Shown in pieces: positions 8,761 through 17,121 of a stretch of DNA of 64,000 nucleotides; position 1 is the stretch's first letter, and the number at the start of each line of letters is the position of its first letter. Below the pieces are notes generated by a model, which saw nothing but the letters and a program-made list of their open reading frames with translations, was not told the DNA's origin and did no database searches. Source of the stretch: G963665185 sp049723905 (GTDB lineage: Bacteria; Desulfobacterota; Desulfovibrionia; Desulfovibrionales; Desulfovibrionaceae). The DNA lies in contig NZ_JBJKFD010000001.1 of assembly GCF_049723905.1 (NCBI RefSeq), forward strand, positions 3,224,001-3,288,000, in the 5' to 3' direction. Position numbers and translations under genes: made by a program.

Positions 8761-9189
8761 TATGGCGGCAGCACAATCGATTTTCTCGACAAAAAAATCA
8801 TATCAATTTAGTATGAATAGAGGGAAGGAGTTATCTTTCGCAGTCACTTTCCGTGGGAAGCGGAAAGGACATTGCTTCATATTTCAGCTTTTTGCAGCCA
8901 TGTAATTTCCCGTTGTTGTGATTTCTCCTCCTCTTCTTTCCCTATTTGCTCAAAATCTTTTCCAGAAAATCCTTTATTCATGGGAGTTTTGGAAGTTGTT
9001 AGGAAAAACTTGCATTTAGTTGGAAGTTTGCTAAACCCGACGTGACGGAGTTATTAGTCATAATAATTTCATTTTTTACAATTTAACGACATTGCTATTT
9101 TTCTACGCCGGTATGCTATGCACCAGCGTCGAATACAATATTATCCAGCCACGATATCTTTTCGTCCCGCTGGAATCCCGGAGGACACT
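8761..9189. other. 429-bp intergenic region upstream of the chemoreceptor
   Basis: It contains a perfect hairpin CTTTCCG/CGGAAAG at 8847-8867, about 90 bp after the CULT stop and without a T run. The remainder is AT-rich and presumably holds the chemoreceptor promoter. No convincing flagellar-type or housekeeping promoter was identified. Confidence 0.4.
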
Positions 9190-10917
9190 GTGGGAATCGG
9201 AACAAGGCTTGTTGCATCGGTTGTTTTCATGTTCGCTGTTATTGCCGTCATGTTCGGCTCGGCATTGATCAGTGCCGAGGGCACATTCAACCAGTTTGTC
9301 ACCATCCAGGCCATGTGCTTTGGCGTGGCCATACTCGCCCTGGCCTTCATCATCTTTAATCTGCGCGCCCGGCTTATCGTGCCGCTGCAAAGCCTGCGCG
9401 ACTACTCTTCCCGCATTGGAAAGGGCGACCTCAGCGCCGTGGCCTCGGGAAACTATACTGCCGAACTCGGCGAGCTCCACCGCTCCATGGGGGCTATGGT
9501 CACCAACCTGACCAAAACCGCCCAGGACGCCACGGAAGCCCATCGTGAAGCCCAGGCAAAGGCCGACGAGGTGCGTCAGGCCCTGGAAAAAGCCACAGAG
9601 AACGAAACCCGCGTGGCCGCGCTGATGGAAAACATGCGTACCGCCGCCTCCAAGGCACAGGGTGTTTCCCAGCATATTTTTACGGCAGTGGAAGAACTCA
9701 GCTCCCGCGTTGAAGACGTCAACCAGGGCGTGGAAGTGCAGCGCGACCGCATGACCGAAACCGCCACTGCCATGGAAGAAATGACCAGCACGGTCATGGA
9801 GGTTGCCCGCAACGCTTCCCAGGCTGCACAGAGCGCCGACAACTCGCGTGAAAACGCGGTGACCGGAGCGGAAGGCGTGCACCAGGCTGTTTCGGCCATC
9901 AACAACATCAGCCAGCGTTTCGACACGCTCAAGGAAACCATGGCCGGGTTGGGGCAGCAGGCGGACAACATCGGCAAGGTTATGACCGTCATCAACGACA
10001 TTGCCGACCAGACCAACCTGCTGGCGCTCAACGCCGCCATCGAAGCTGCCCGTGCAGGCGACGCCGGACGCGGTTTTGCCGTGGTTGCCGACGAAGTCCG
10101 CAAACTGGCGGAAAAGACCATGGCCGCCACCAAAGAAGTCGGTGCGGCCGTGCATGAAATTCAGGCCAAGGCCCAGGAAAATATCGAGGCCGTGGAAATC
10201 GCTGCCGGAGATATTCTTGTCAGCACGGAGGCTGCCAACAAGTCCGGCGTGTTCATGGAAGAAATCGTGGGCTTTGTGGAAGATACCGCAGGGCAGGTTG
10301 CTTCCATTGCCACGGCCAGCGAAGAACAGTCGGCCGTCAGCGAGCAGATCAACCGGGCGGTTCTGGAAGTGACGAATGTTGCCCAGAACACGGCCAAGGG
10401 CATGCATATGTCCTCCGAGGCCTTGGTTGAAATTTCCGGCCTGGCCGAAGAACTGGACACCATAATCCAAAGCATGGCCCAGGGGCGCCTGGAAGAGGTC
10501 GTATCCAGCGATAAGCTCATTACCTGGACCGACAGCCTTTCCGTCAACATCAGGTCCATAGATGCCCAGCACAAGCGTTTGGTGGACCTCATCAACGAAC
10601 TGCATGCCGCCATGCGCCAGCGCAAGTCCGACCGTGTCCTTCTGGACGTTGTGGAACGCCTCAAAGACTACACCGTGACCCACTTTCAGGCCGAGGAAAG
10701 GTATTTCGACAAGTACGGCTACCCCGCCACCGAGGCGCACAAGAAGCAGCACACCATTTTTGTGCAGCAGGTCGCTGACTTCGAGGCCGAACTCAAGGCC
10801 GGAACTGCCAAGGTCACCATGGATATCATGCGCTTTCTCAAGGACTGGCTTGTGAACCATATTCAGGGCACGGACCAGAAGTATAGCAAGTTTTTGAATG
10901 GCAAGGGCTTGTATTAG
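9190..10917 (+). CDS. Methyl-accepting chemotaxis protein with C-terminal hemerythrin domain
   Basis: GTG 9190 follows an excellent ggagga site (9179-9184) and gives 575 residues; an upstream ATG at 9118 lacks one. Two membrane helices lie near residues 5-25 and 35-60 with almost no periplasmic loop. A HAMP-like segment, coiled coil and MCP signalling hairpin tip (DQTNLLALNAAIEAARAGDAGRGFAVVADEVRKLAE) follow. The C-terminal 130 residues are a bacteriohemerythrin: IDAQHKRL, HFQAEERYF, HKKQH and WLVNHIQGTD supply the di-iron ligands. The arrangement recalls DcrH, so it probably senses oxygen for aerotaxis away from air. It probably reads oxygen inside the cell rather than in the periplasm. Confidence 0.93.
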   Translation: MGIGTRLVASVVFMFAVIAVMFGSALISAEGTFNQFVTIQAMCFGVAILALAFIIFNLRARLIVPLQSLRDYSSRIGKGDLSAVASGNYTAELGELHRSMGAMVTNLTKTAQDATEAHREAQAKADEVRQALEKATENETRVAALMENMRTAASKAQGVSQHIFTAVEELSSRVEDVNQGVEVQRDRMTETATAMEEMTSTVMEVARNASQAAQSADNSRENAVTGAEGVHQAVSAINNISQRFDTLKETMAGLGQQADNIGKVMTVINDIADQTNLLALNAAIEAARAGDAGRGFAVVADEVRKLAEKTMAATKEVGAAVHEIQAKAQENIEAVEIAAGDILVSTEAANKSGVFMEEIVGFVEDTAGQVASIATASEEQSAVSEQINRAVLEVTNVAQNTAKGMHMSSEALVEISGLAEELDTIIQSMAQGRLEEVVSSDKLITWTDSLSVNIRSIDAQHKRLVDLINELHAAMRQRKSDRVLLDVVERLKDYTVTHFQAEERYFDKYGYPATEAHKKQHTIFVQQVADFEAELKAGTAKVTMDIMRFLKDWLVNHIQGTDQKYSKFLNGKGLY

Positions 10918-10926
10918 GGGATGAAG

Positions 10927-11049
10927 GGCTGCTGAAAAAGGCGTGATAGCTTCGTTGCTGTGCATTTCCGCATCGCGGGCCGTATTGGCATATACTGTCC
11001 TCGCTCGCGGAAATGCTGGCGCCTTGCTCTCCCACCTTTTTGAGCAGCC
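10927..11049 (+). repeat. Hairpin element copy B (GGCTGCT type)
   Basis: It has the same outer arms as copy A (GGCTGCT...AGCAGCC) and the same inner arms GCATTTCCGC/GCGGAAATGC. It starts 9 bp after the chemoreceptor stop and is the first part of a composite unit that recurs at 14979-15359. Confidence 0.85.
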
Positions 11050-11120
11050 CGCGAAGTTGGGCAGGTAAAGAAGATAACCGCTCGCAATTAGCAGGTTAGC
11101 TGGTTGACCTTTTCAATATA

Positions 11121-11158
11121 AACCGGAGTTGTCGCAATGACAGCTCCGGTTTTTTTTC
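11121..11158. terminator. Terminator between chemoreceptor and LysR gene
   Basis: AACCGGAGTTGTC pairs with GACAGCTCCGGTT around a short loop and is followed by eight T. The convergent arrangement means it can serve both genes. Confidence 0.85.
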
Positions 11159-11176
11159 TATTACAACCGAAATTTT

Positions 11177-11303
11177 CAAGGCCGCGCAAGTTTTGACTCC
11201 GGCAAGGCACAATAGGGTTTCGCAAGCGTGGATAGTATTCTTTAATACATCCCGCGCAGCGAAAATTTGTTGTAACGCCGCCGGTGGCAAAAATCGCACG
11301 GCC
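11177..11303 (-). repeat. 127-bp repeat block, copy 1
   Basis: This block is about 94 percent identical (seven differences by eye) to 15233-15359. Both copies end at or within 8 bp of the 3' end of a minus-strand gene. A short open frame runs through both (RFLPPAALQQIFAARDVLKNT region), but the differences change amino acids freely, so coding is doubtful. Confidence 0.8.
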
Positions 11304-12242
11304 TTACTCCAAAGAAAGGTGGGGTATCTGAGCCAACTCGCCGAGCACATGTTTTTGAAAATATCGCTCGGCCAGCGTGGCCGTTTTGTTGCGGAATTGA
11401 ACGCAAGCCACAATGCTTTCGAGCCGTTTGTGGTGTCCGGCAATGGGAATAAGGCTTTTGTCGGCCATTTGTTTGTTCACCAGATGGCTTCCCACGATGC
11501 CCAGCCCCAATCCTGCCTCGGCAGCTGAAATAACAGCCCCGATATCGTCTACAACCAAAACCTGATCCAAGGTGTCGGGCTCCTTGTCGAACTGTACCTT
11601 GAACCAGCTTTGGAATAGGGCAATGTCGTCCCTGAAGCCCACGTACTCCAGCTTTGTCAGCGTATCGTAATCCTCGTTCCGTACATGGTCTGCATAATAT
11701 GTTTGGGAGCACGTCAGAACGAATTCTTCCCGGAGAATCGGCTGGATTTCGTAGCCCGCATTGATAACCGGCGCATCGGTACCTATGGGCAGAATGTCTA
11801 TGTACGCGTAATCGAGGCTGCCTGTGGAGAGGTGCCTCAGCAGGGTGTCGGGCGGCCCCAGTTCGAGCCTGAAAGACACTTTGGGAAATCGACTGCGGAA
11901 TGAAGCCATGGCCTTGGGAAGGTATGTTTTGCCGAATTCCTTGGGCGAGCCTATCCGCAATTCGCCCGCCGGAACCTCATACGATTCATCAAGCGTACGC
12001 ACGTCTTTTTCCAAACAGCGTATGAACCCATCCACAGTGGCAAACAGCCGTCTCCCTGCCGTGGTGGGCACCAGCCGACGATTCACACGCGTGAACAACT
12101 CGGTGTGGAGTTCCTGTTCCAGCTTTTTGATATGCTGGCTCACGCCCGATTGCGTGATGTGAAGCAACTTGGCCGCTTCCGTGCTGCTTTGCTGCTCAAA
12201 AACAGCGTGAAAGACCTTCAGCCTGTTGAAATCCGGCAGCAT
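11304..12242 (-). CDS. LysR-family transcriptional regulator
   Basis: The 312-residue regulator starts at ATG 12240-12242; the longer frame upstream crosses the divergent promoter. Residues 1-65 form the winged helix-turn-helix (FHAVFEQQSSTEAAKLLHITQSGVSQHIKKLEQEL). The effector-binding domain follows from about residue 90 (GELRIGSPKEFGKTYLPKAM). It is transcribed away from the ATP-grasp gene, which LysR logic suggests is its target. The inducer is unknown. Confidence 0.92.
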   Translation of the reverse strand: MLPDFNRLKVFHAVFEQQSSTEAAKLLHITQSGVSQHIKKLEQELHTELFTRVNRRLVPTTAGRRLFATVDGFIRCLEKDVRTLDESYEVPAGELRIGSPKEFGKTYLPKAMASFRSRFPKVSFRLELGPPDTLLRHLSTGSLDYAYIDILPIGTDAPVINAGYEIQPILREEFVLTCSQTYYADHVRNEDYDTLTKLEYVGFRDDIALFQSWFKVQFDKEPDTLDQVLVVDDIGAVISAAEAGLGLGIVGSHLVNKQMADKSLIPIAGHHKRLESIVACVQFRNKTATLAERYFQKHVLGELAQIPHLSLE

Positions 12243-12260
12243 GCGCACACCTTTTAGGTA

Positions 12261-12300
12261 AGTAAAATTAACTGAAAAAATAATAACAATTAATTTTACT
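12261..12300. promoter_or_regulatory. Inverted repeat, candidate LysR operator
   Basis: Perfect 11-bp arms AGTAAAATTAA (12261-12271) and TTAATTTTACT (12290-12300) flank an 18-bp AT-rich spacer. It lies 18 bp upstream of the lysR start, between it and the divergent ATP-grasp gene. Confidence 0.65.
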
Positions 12301-12415
12301 ACTAGAAGCTCTCCCTCCATAATGCAACCCGCATTGTGCCATGCCGTCGCGCTCTTTTGCCACGTCGATTTCGGAGCGCAGCGGCAACACCCCAGACCAG
12401 TTCAGGAGCCGGATA

Positions 12416-13585
12416 ATGTTCATTTTGGAAGAGCCATATGTGTCTGATTTTATGAAAAAAACGTTGCTGGAGATGGAGGCGGACGTTCTTGAGAACGATG
12501 TTTCCCGCAACGCATTCGAGCCGGGAACCATGCCGCTCCTGCCATCGGAAAAGGCGCAGGCCTTGTACCAGGGCAGTACCGTGCCCAAGGTCTATGCCAA
12601 CTCGGAGAATGCCATCGATTGGGTCAGCGAACATCTGGCGGGCAGCGAACTGGACAGGGCGAACAGTCTGTTCAAGGACAAGGCCAGATTTCGTGACCTG
12701 GTCAGGGACATGTACCCGGAATTTTTCTACCGCGAGGTACAGCTTGCCGATCTGAAGGCCGTGGACGTGGACGAACTGCCCATGCCGTGTATCATCAAGC
12801 CGAGCGTGGGATTCTTCAGCCTTGGGGTGCATATGGTTTCTTCCCCGCAGGAATGGCCGCAGGTTGTCGATGCCATAGTCTCGGAAGTCGACCACATCTG
12901 CACCATGTACCCCAGCCGGGTCGTGAGCGTGGACACCTTTATCATCGAGGAGTGTATCGAAGGTGAGGAGTTTGCCGTGGATGCCTATTATGACGCTCAG
13001 GGCAGGCCGGTGATCATCAACATTTTTTCGCACGCATTCTCTTCCAGCCATGATGTGAGCGACCGCTGCTACGTCACGTCCACGGAAATCATCCGCCAGC
13101 ATCACGACCAGTTTTTGGCCCTCTTGGCGCAGATTGGGGACCGGGCGCACCTTGCCAACTATCCGGTGCATATGGAGCTGCGCCAGGGCACCGACGGCAA
13201 CCTGGGCATTATTGAAGTGAATCCCATGCGCTTTGCAGGCTGGTGTGTGACCGACCTGGCCTACTACGCATACGGAATCAATCCCTACCAATGCTATATG
13301 CAAGGCATCCGGCCCGATTGGGATGCGATTCTGGCGCAGAACTCCGGCAATACCTATGCCATGGTCATTGGCGACGTTGATTCCTCGGTGGACCGTTCAC
13401 AGATACGCTCGGTCGATTACGAGCGCTTTGCTGCCCTGTTTCCCAAGGTGCTGCAACTGCGCAAGATCGACTTTCACCAGCATCCGGTTTTTGCCTTTGT
13501 TTTTGCCGAGCTGGGTAAGGAAGAGAAAAGCGCGCAAATCGAAAAGTTGTTAAGGGCGGATTTTACGGAGTTTTTAGTGATGTAG
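12416..13585 (+). CDS. ATP-grasp domain protein of unknown substrate
   Basis: The protein starts at ATG 12416 behind aggag at 12404-12408 and has 389 residues. The ATP-grasp fold is visible in PCIIKPSVGFFSLGVHMV (nucleotide-binding strand and glycine-rich loop), FIIEECIEGEEFAVDAYYD, HMELRQ and EVNPMRFAGWC, which supplies the metal-binding Glu and Asn. Such enzymes join a carboxylate to an amine, thiol or other nucleophile through an acylphosphate. The N-terminal 90 residues are not recognised. Divergent LysR control suggests an inducible biosynthetic or resistance function. The gene's downstream hairpin has been split by an IS element. Confidence 0.8.
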   Translation: MFILEEPYVSDFMKKTLLEMEADVLENDVSRNAFEPGTMPLLPSEKAQALYQGSTVPKVYANSENAIDWVSEHLAGSELDRANSLFKDKARFRDLVRDMYPEFFYREVQLADLKAVDVDELPMPCIIKPSVGFFSLGVHMVSSPQEWPQVVDAIVSEVDHICTMYPSRVVSVDTFIIEECIEGEEFAVDAYYDAQGRPVIINIFSHAFSSSHDVSDRCYVTSTEIIRQHHDQFLALLAQIGDRAHLANYPVHMELRQGTDGNLGIIEVNPMRFAGWCVTDLAYYAYGINPYQCYMQGIRPDWDAILAQNSGNTYAMVIGDVDSSVDRSQIRSVDYERFAALFPKVLQLRKIDFHQHPVFAFVFAELGKEEKSAQIEKLLRADFTEFLVM

Positions 13586-13692
13586 GGGGCTGTAAAGAGG
13601 AGCGAGGGGGAAACCTCTTGAAAGAGGTGAAGTGCCCTATAGATGACGGACACGAACCGAGAGGTTACTGTTCGCTCCAACAGGAGAGCATA

Positions 13693-13977
13693 GTGGCACG
13701 TATGAGATATTCAAAAGATTTCAAGTTGTCAGCGGCAAAGCTTGTTGTCGAACAAGGGTATTCCTTTTCTGAGGTTGCACAGCAGCTTGGCTGTAGCGGC
13801 TGGTCAGTTCGTGATTGGGTTAGAAAGTATCGTGCAAGTGGCGAACTTTCTCCCAGAGAGGAAAGCACGTCAGCTGCCAGCGATTATGCCAAGCTGAGGG
13901 ACGAGAATGCCCGCCTGCGCATGGAGAATGAAATTCTAAAAAAGGCAGCGGCGTACTTTGCAAAAGAGTCCCTGTAA
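13693..13977 (+). CDS. IS3-family transposase OrfA
   Basis: GTG 13693 follows aggag at 13682-13686 and gives 94 residues. The helix-turn-helix (SAAKLVVEQGYSFSEVAQQLGCSGWSVRDWVRKY) binds the terminal repeats, and a leucine-zipper-like helix (YAKLRDENARLRMENEILKKA) follows. A slippery heptamer A-AAA-AAG at 13938-13944 sits in the OrfA frame and would allow the -1 shift into OrfB that makes the active OrfAB transposase. Confidence 0.92.
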   Translation: MARMRYSKDFKLSAAKLVVEQGYSFSEVAQQLGCSGWSVRDWVRKYRASGELSPREESTSAASDYAKLRDENARLRMENEILKKAAAYFAKESL

Positions 13978-14855
13978 AGTACGCGTGGATCGCAAAGCAA
14001 AGGGGACATTACCCGACGAAGGTTCTTTGCAAAGTTCTGTCCGTCAGCAGAAGCGGCTATTATGCGTGGGCAAGGCGAAAGCCCGGTAGACTGGCGTTGA
14101 AGCGGCAGCTGGTCCTTGCCGCAGCACAGAAGTCGTATCACGCCAGTAGGGGAATTTACGGCTATCGCAAGGTGCATATGGACGTCGTGGAGCAGGTTGG
14201 GTTTTGGTGTTGCCCGGAGACAGTGCGGCGGGTGCTGGCGGCTGCTGGACTGCAGTCCAAGTTGAAGCGAAAACATCGTTATCCCTGTCAAACTGGACCG
14301 AATCCGCCTGTGGCTGAAAACCATCTTTCACGACAGTTTTTAGCCTCGGCACCGAATCAGAAATGGGCGTCGGACATTACGTATATTCCGACACGAGAAG
14401 GCTGGCTGTATCTTGCTGTTACTCTGGACATGTTCTCCAGACGCGTGGTGGGTTGGGCAATGTCGGAACGCGTGGACTCACATCTCGCCTGCAAGGCTCT
14501 GACAATGGCCGTTAAATCCAGATCCCCCAAAGCGGGATTGCTCCATCACAGCGACCAAGGCTGTCAATACACCAGCGAACTGTATAGAAAAGCCCTGAGT
14601 CAAAATGGAATGGTTTGTAGCATGAGCCGCAGGGGAAACTGCTGGGACAATGCCGTTGCAGAAACGTTTTTCAGCAAGCTGAAAAGGGAATGGGTAAATT
14701 GGAGCAGGTACCAGACCCGCTCCGAAGCCAAACTGGATATCTTCATGTTCCTGGAAGGATTTTATAACAGGAAACGGCGGCATGCCGGAATCGGTTATAA
14801 AAGCCCGGTGGAATATGAAAACATCCACCAGGCTAAAAGTAACGTAGCGGACTAA
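13944..14855 (+). CDS. IS3-family transposase OrfB (DDE catalytic subunit)
   Basis: The frame joins OrfA by a -1 shift at the heptamer; there is no good independent start, and the first TTG is at 14097. KYAWIAKQRGHYPTKVLCKVLSVSRSGYYAW is the usual OrfB N-terminal segment. The rve integrase core follows, with the catalytic residues in SDITYIPT, HHSDQGCQYTS and NAVAETFFSKLKRE. The reading frame is intact, so the element may be active. Confidence 0.9.
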   Translation, partial: GSGVLCKRVPVKYAWIAKQRGHYPTKVLCKVLSVSRSGYYAWARRKPGRLALKRQLVLAAAQKSYHASRGIYGYRKVHMDVVEQVGFWCCPETVRRVLAAAGLQSKLKRKHRYPCQTGPNPPVAENHLSRQFLASAPNQKWASDITYIPTREGWLYLAVTLDMFSRRVVGWAMSERVDSHLACKALTMAVKSRSPKAGLLHHSDQGCQYTSELYRKALSQNGMVCSMSRRGNCWDNAVAETFFSKLKREWVNWSRYQTRSEAKLDIFMFLEGFYNRKRRHAGIGYKSPVEYENIHQAKSNVAD

Positions 14856-14939
14856 CCTCTCAGAGAATGTCCATTTTTTATATGGCACTTCAAGGTTCTC
14901 CCCCTCGCGCTCCCCCTTCCAGAACTTTTTATTAGGGGG

Positions 14940-14972
14940 GTGCCCCAAAAGGCGTGATAGCTGCGTTGCAGG
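14940..14972 (+). repeat. Truncated hairpin element fragment
   Basis: CCCAAAAGGCGTGATAGCTG and the CGTTGCA that follows match the left part of the hairpin element. The fragment stops just before full-length copy C. Confidence 0.55.
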
Positions 14973-14978
14973 GGGATG

Positions 14979-15101
14979 GGCTGCTGAAAAAAACGTGATA
15001 GCTTCGTTGCTGCGCATTTTCGCATCGCGGGCCGTATTGGCATATACTGTCCTCGCTCGCGGCAATGCTGGCGCCTTGCTCTCCCGCCTTTTTGAGCAGC
15101 C
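14979..15101 (+). repeat. Hairpin element copy C (GGCTGCT type)
   Basis: It has the outer arms GGCTGCT/AGCAGCC of copies A and B, with small differences in the inner arms. It opens the second copy of the composite unit that ends at 15359. Confidence 0.82.
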
Positions 15102-15171
15102 CGCGAAATTGGGCAGTTAAAGAAGATTTTCTTTTAAAGTTAGTAGGTTATGTAATTGCCTTTTTTCAAAT

Positions 15172-15207
15172 AAAAACCGGGGCGTCACCACGACTACCCC
15201 GGTTTTT
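15172..15207. terminator. Terminator downstream of the aspartate decarboxylase gene
   Basis: AAAAACCGGGG and CCCCGGTTTTT form a perfect 11-bp stem with A and T flanks, suited to both strands. It occupies the same place in the composite unit as the terminator at 11121-11158, although the sequence differs. Confidence 0.82.
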
Positions 15208-15232
15208 GATTTTTTAACTACCTACCATCTTC

Positions 15233-15359
15233 CAAGGCCGCGTAAGTTTTGGCTCCGGCAAGGCACAACGGGGTTTCGCAAGCGTGGATAGTATTCTTTA
15301 ATACATCCCGCGCAGCGAAAATCTGTTGTAACGCCGCCGGTGGCAAAAATCGTGCGGCC
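15233..15359 (-). repeat. 127-bp repeat block, copy 2
   Basis: This is the second copy of the block at 11177-11303. It ends 8 bp from the aspartate decarboxylase stop codon and contains the same GTATTctttAATAC palindrome in its middle. Confidence 0.8.
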
Positions 15360-15366
15360 TCCCCCT

Positions 15367-17121
15367 TTATCCCTTGATGTAGGAGTCGAGAGTCGCCGCA
15401 ATATTTCTGCCCACCTGCATACAATCCTCGGCAGGCAGGTTGGCCAAAGCCACGCGCAACGACCAGTCCGGTCCGGCAAATCCGGCGCCGGGCAGGCAGA
15501 TGGTCATATGTTCCTCTGCCAGCTTGAAAAGCAGTTCCAATGGCGGACGCTTGTCCAGGGACTTGGCCGCGGCCTTGCCCAGCCGCTGGCGTGCCATGTC
15601 CTTGATGTCGATAAGCGCATAATAGCGCGTCAGGCCAGGATTATCCGGCGCCTTCATACCAAGGCCCTGGTACAGCGCGGCCCAGCGTTCGCGCAAAATG
15701 TCCATGATCATCTTTTTGTATTCGCTCTTCTCGTCCATCAGCTCGTACACGCTGAACATGAGCATGATGACCTGCTGCGGCGTGGAAAGGCCGCCCGTGT
15801 GGGCCAGGGCCACGTCGCGGCTGTCGATTTCCAGCCTGTCCAGGAATGGGATGTCCTGCGGCTGGCCCGAGGTAAGGCGATAGCGAGCATCGAGCAGGGC
15901 CTGTGTGCGTTTGGGCAAGCGTTTGATGAGCCGGTCGCACACGTTGTTCTCGAACACGGCAATAACGCCCAGCCGCCAGCCCGTGACGCCGAAGTATTTG
16001 GAGAAGGAGTACGCGCCCAGCACGTTTTCCGGGATTTCCTCGGCCAGGGTGTGGAATTCGTCCACAAAGCTGGCGTAGACCGTGTCTGAGATGACGACCA
16101 GGTCCTTGTTGTAATTGCGTACGATGTCGGCAATGCCCAGCACGGTTTCCTTGTTCAGCGAAACCGAGGCCGGGTTGGCCGGGTTCACCAGGAACAGCCC
16201 CTTGATGGAGGTGTCCTTGAGCTTGTCCATTTCCTTTTTGGGAACCTGCCAGCCGCTTTCCGCCGTGGTCTGGATGTAGACGGGCTTGAGGCCGAAGCGG
16301 TTCAGGACCGGCACTTCCAGGTAGGGGGAGAAAATGGGGGTGACAATGGCGATTTTGTCGCCGGGGTTCAGAATGCCGTTGATCTGCAAGGACTTGAACA
16401 GATAGACCATGGCGCCGGTTGCGCCTTCCGTGGCAAAGAGGCTGAAAGGCTGCTTGGGCGCGTTGCCGGAAAAGACGATCTTTTCCAGGTAGCGGCTTAC
16501 GCCCTTTTCCACCACGGGCTGGATGCGCGACGGCTCTGGATAGTGGTCGCCCTGTACGGCGTCCACCAGTTGGTAGGCAGCCTCGTTTGGGTCCATGCCC
16601 AGGTTGTCCAGAATGTAGTCCACACTGTTCTTGAGCAACATGCCGCCCGGTTCCTTTACGCGGGCAGCGGCAAAGTTGCGCATGCGGTTTGCCAGGCCGT
16701 CCCGGCCCACAATGAGGCCCAGGTCCGGGTCTTTGTGCAGCTTGTTGGCTTCCGTGGCTGCAAACAGGGTAAGCAGCGCGAATGACTGGCGGGTGGTGGT
16801 GTTGAGAAAATTGGGGTTGCCGCGTCCGGCATTGAGCACGGAGCAGGGCATGCCTGCCTTTGCTTTGGCTTCGCAGGCGCTTTTGGCCTTGTCGATGAGC
16901 AGGTTCTTGACCTCAAAGGGGCTTTCCCTGTCCAGGGTTGCCCAGTCTTCCTGCTGCACGGCCAGAACTTCGTGGGGCGTCATCCCTGCCATGGCTCCGG
17001 CTGCTATGGCCGACATTCCCAAAAGCGAGGCGTAGCGCAGAAATGCGCGGCGGTCGATGCCACCCTTGCGGGTTTCTTCGGCCAGCTCTTCCACATGTGA
17101 ATTCGTTTTGGATCGGAACAT
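15367..17121 (-). CDS. asdA: Aspartate 4-decarboxylase/aminotransferase with Tat signal peptide
   Basis: The 584-residue protein starts at ATG 17119-17121 after a ggagg site. The family converts aspartate to alanine and CO2 and also transaminates, using PLP. The catalytic lysine is in AYSFSKYFGVTGWRLG. NAGRGNPNFLNTTTRQSFALL, VGRDGLANRMRNF and IFSPYLEVPVLNRFG match the AsdA group. The unusual part is the N terminus: DRRAFLRYASLLGMSAIAAGAMAG is a twin-arginine signal, so the folded, PLP-loaded enzyme is probably exported to the periplasm. It is monocistronic. Confidence 0.88.
   Translation of the reverse strand: MFRSKTNSHVEELAEETRKGGIDRRAFLRYASLLGMSAIAAGAMAGMTPHEVLAVQQEDWATLDRESPFEVKNLLIDKAKSACEAKAKAGMPCSVLNAGRGNPNFLNTTTRQSFALLTLFAATEANKLHKDPDLGLIVGRDGLANRMRNFAAARVKEPGGMLLKNSVDYILDNLGMDPNEAAYQLVDAVQGDHYPEPSRIQPVVEKGVSRYLEKIVFSGNAPKQPFSLFATEGATGAMVYLFKSLQINGILNPGDKIAIVTPIFSPYLEVPVLNRFGLKPVYIQTTAESGWQVPKKEMDKLKDTSIKGLFLVNPANPASVSLNKETVLGIADIVRNYNKDLVVISDTVYASFVDEFHTLAEEIPENVLGAYSFSKYFGVTGWRLGVIAVFENNVCDRLIKRLPKRTQALLDARYRLTSGQPQDIPFLDRLEIDSRDVALAHTGGLSTPQQVIMLMFSVYELMDEKSEYKKMIMDILRERWAALYQGLGMKAPDNPGLTRYYALIDIKDMARQRLGKAAAKSLDKRPPLELLFKLAEEHMTICLPGAGFAGPDWSLRVALANLPAEDCMQVGRNIAATLDSYIKG

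Larger units (their letters stand above)
13628..14892 (+). mobile_element. IS3-family insertion sequence, complete, 1265 bp
   Basis: The ends are TGAAGTGCC at 13628 and its complement GGCACTTCA ending at 14892. The imperfect repeats extend further inward (TATA and GGACA blocks match). The flanking trinucleotide AGG (13625-13627 and 14893-14895) is a 3-bp target duplication. orfA and orfB overlap in the -1 arrangement typical of the family. The element sits inside a large inverted repeat downstream of the ATP-grasp gene: outer arms GGAGCGAGGGGGA and its counterpart CCCCCTCGCGCTCC are now about 1.3 kb apart. Confidence 0.92.

Noticed and set aside
8813..8905. 30-codon frame downstream of the CULT gene
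   Set aside because: It has no conserved feature and no leader or toxin-like character; it is probably a chance frame.
11096..11443. Protein encoded by the 127-bp repeat block
   Set aside because: Differences between the two copies alter amino acids without restraint, and the frame overlaps the lysR end.
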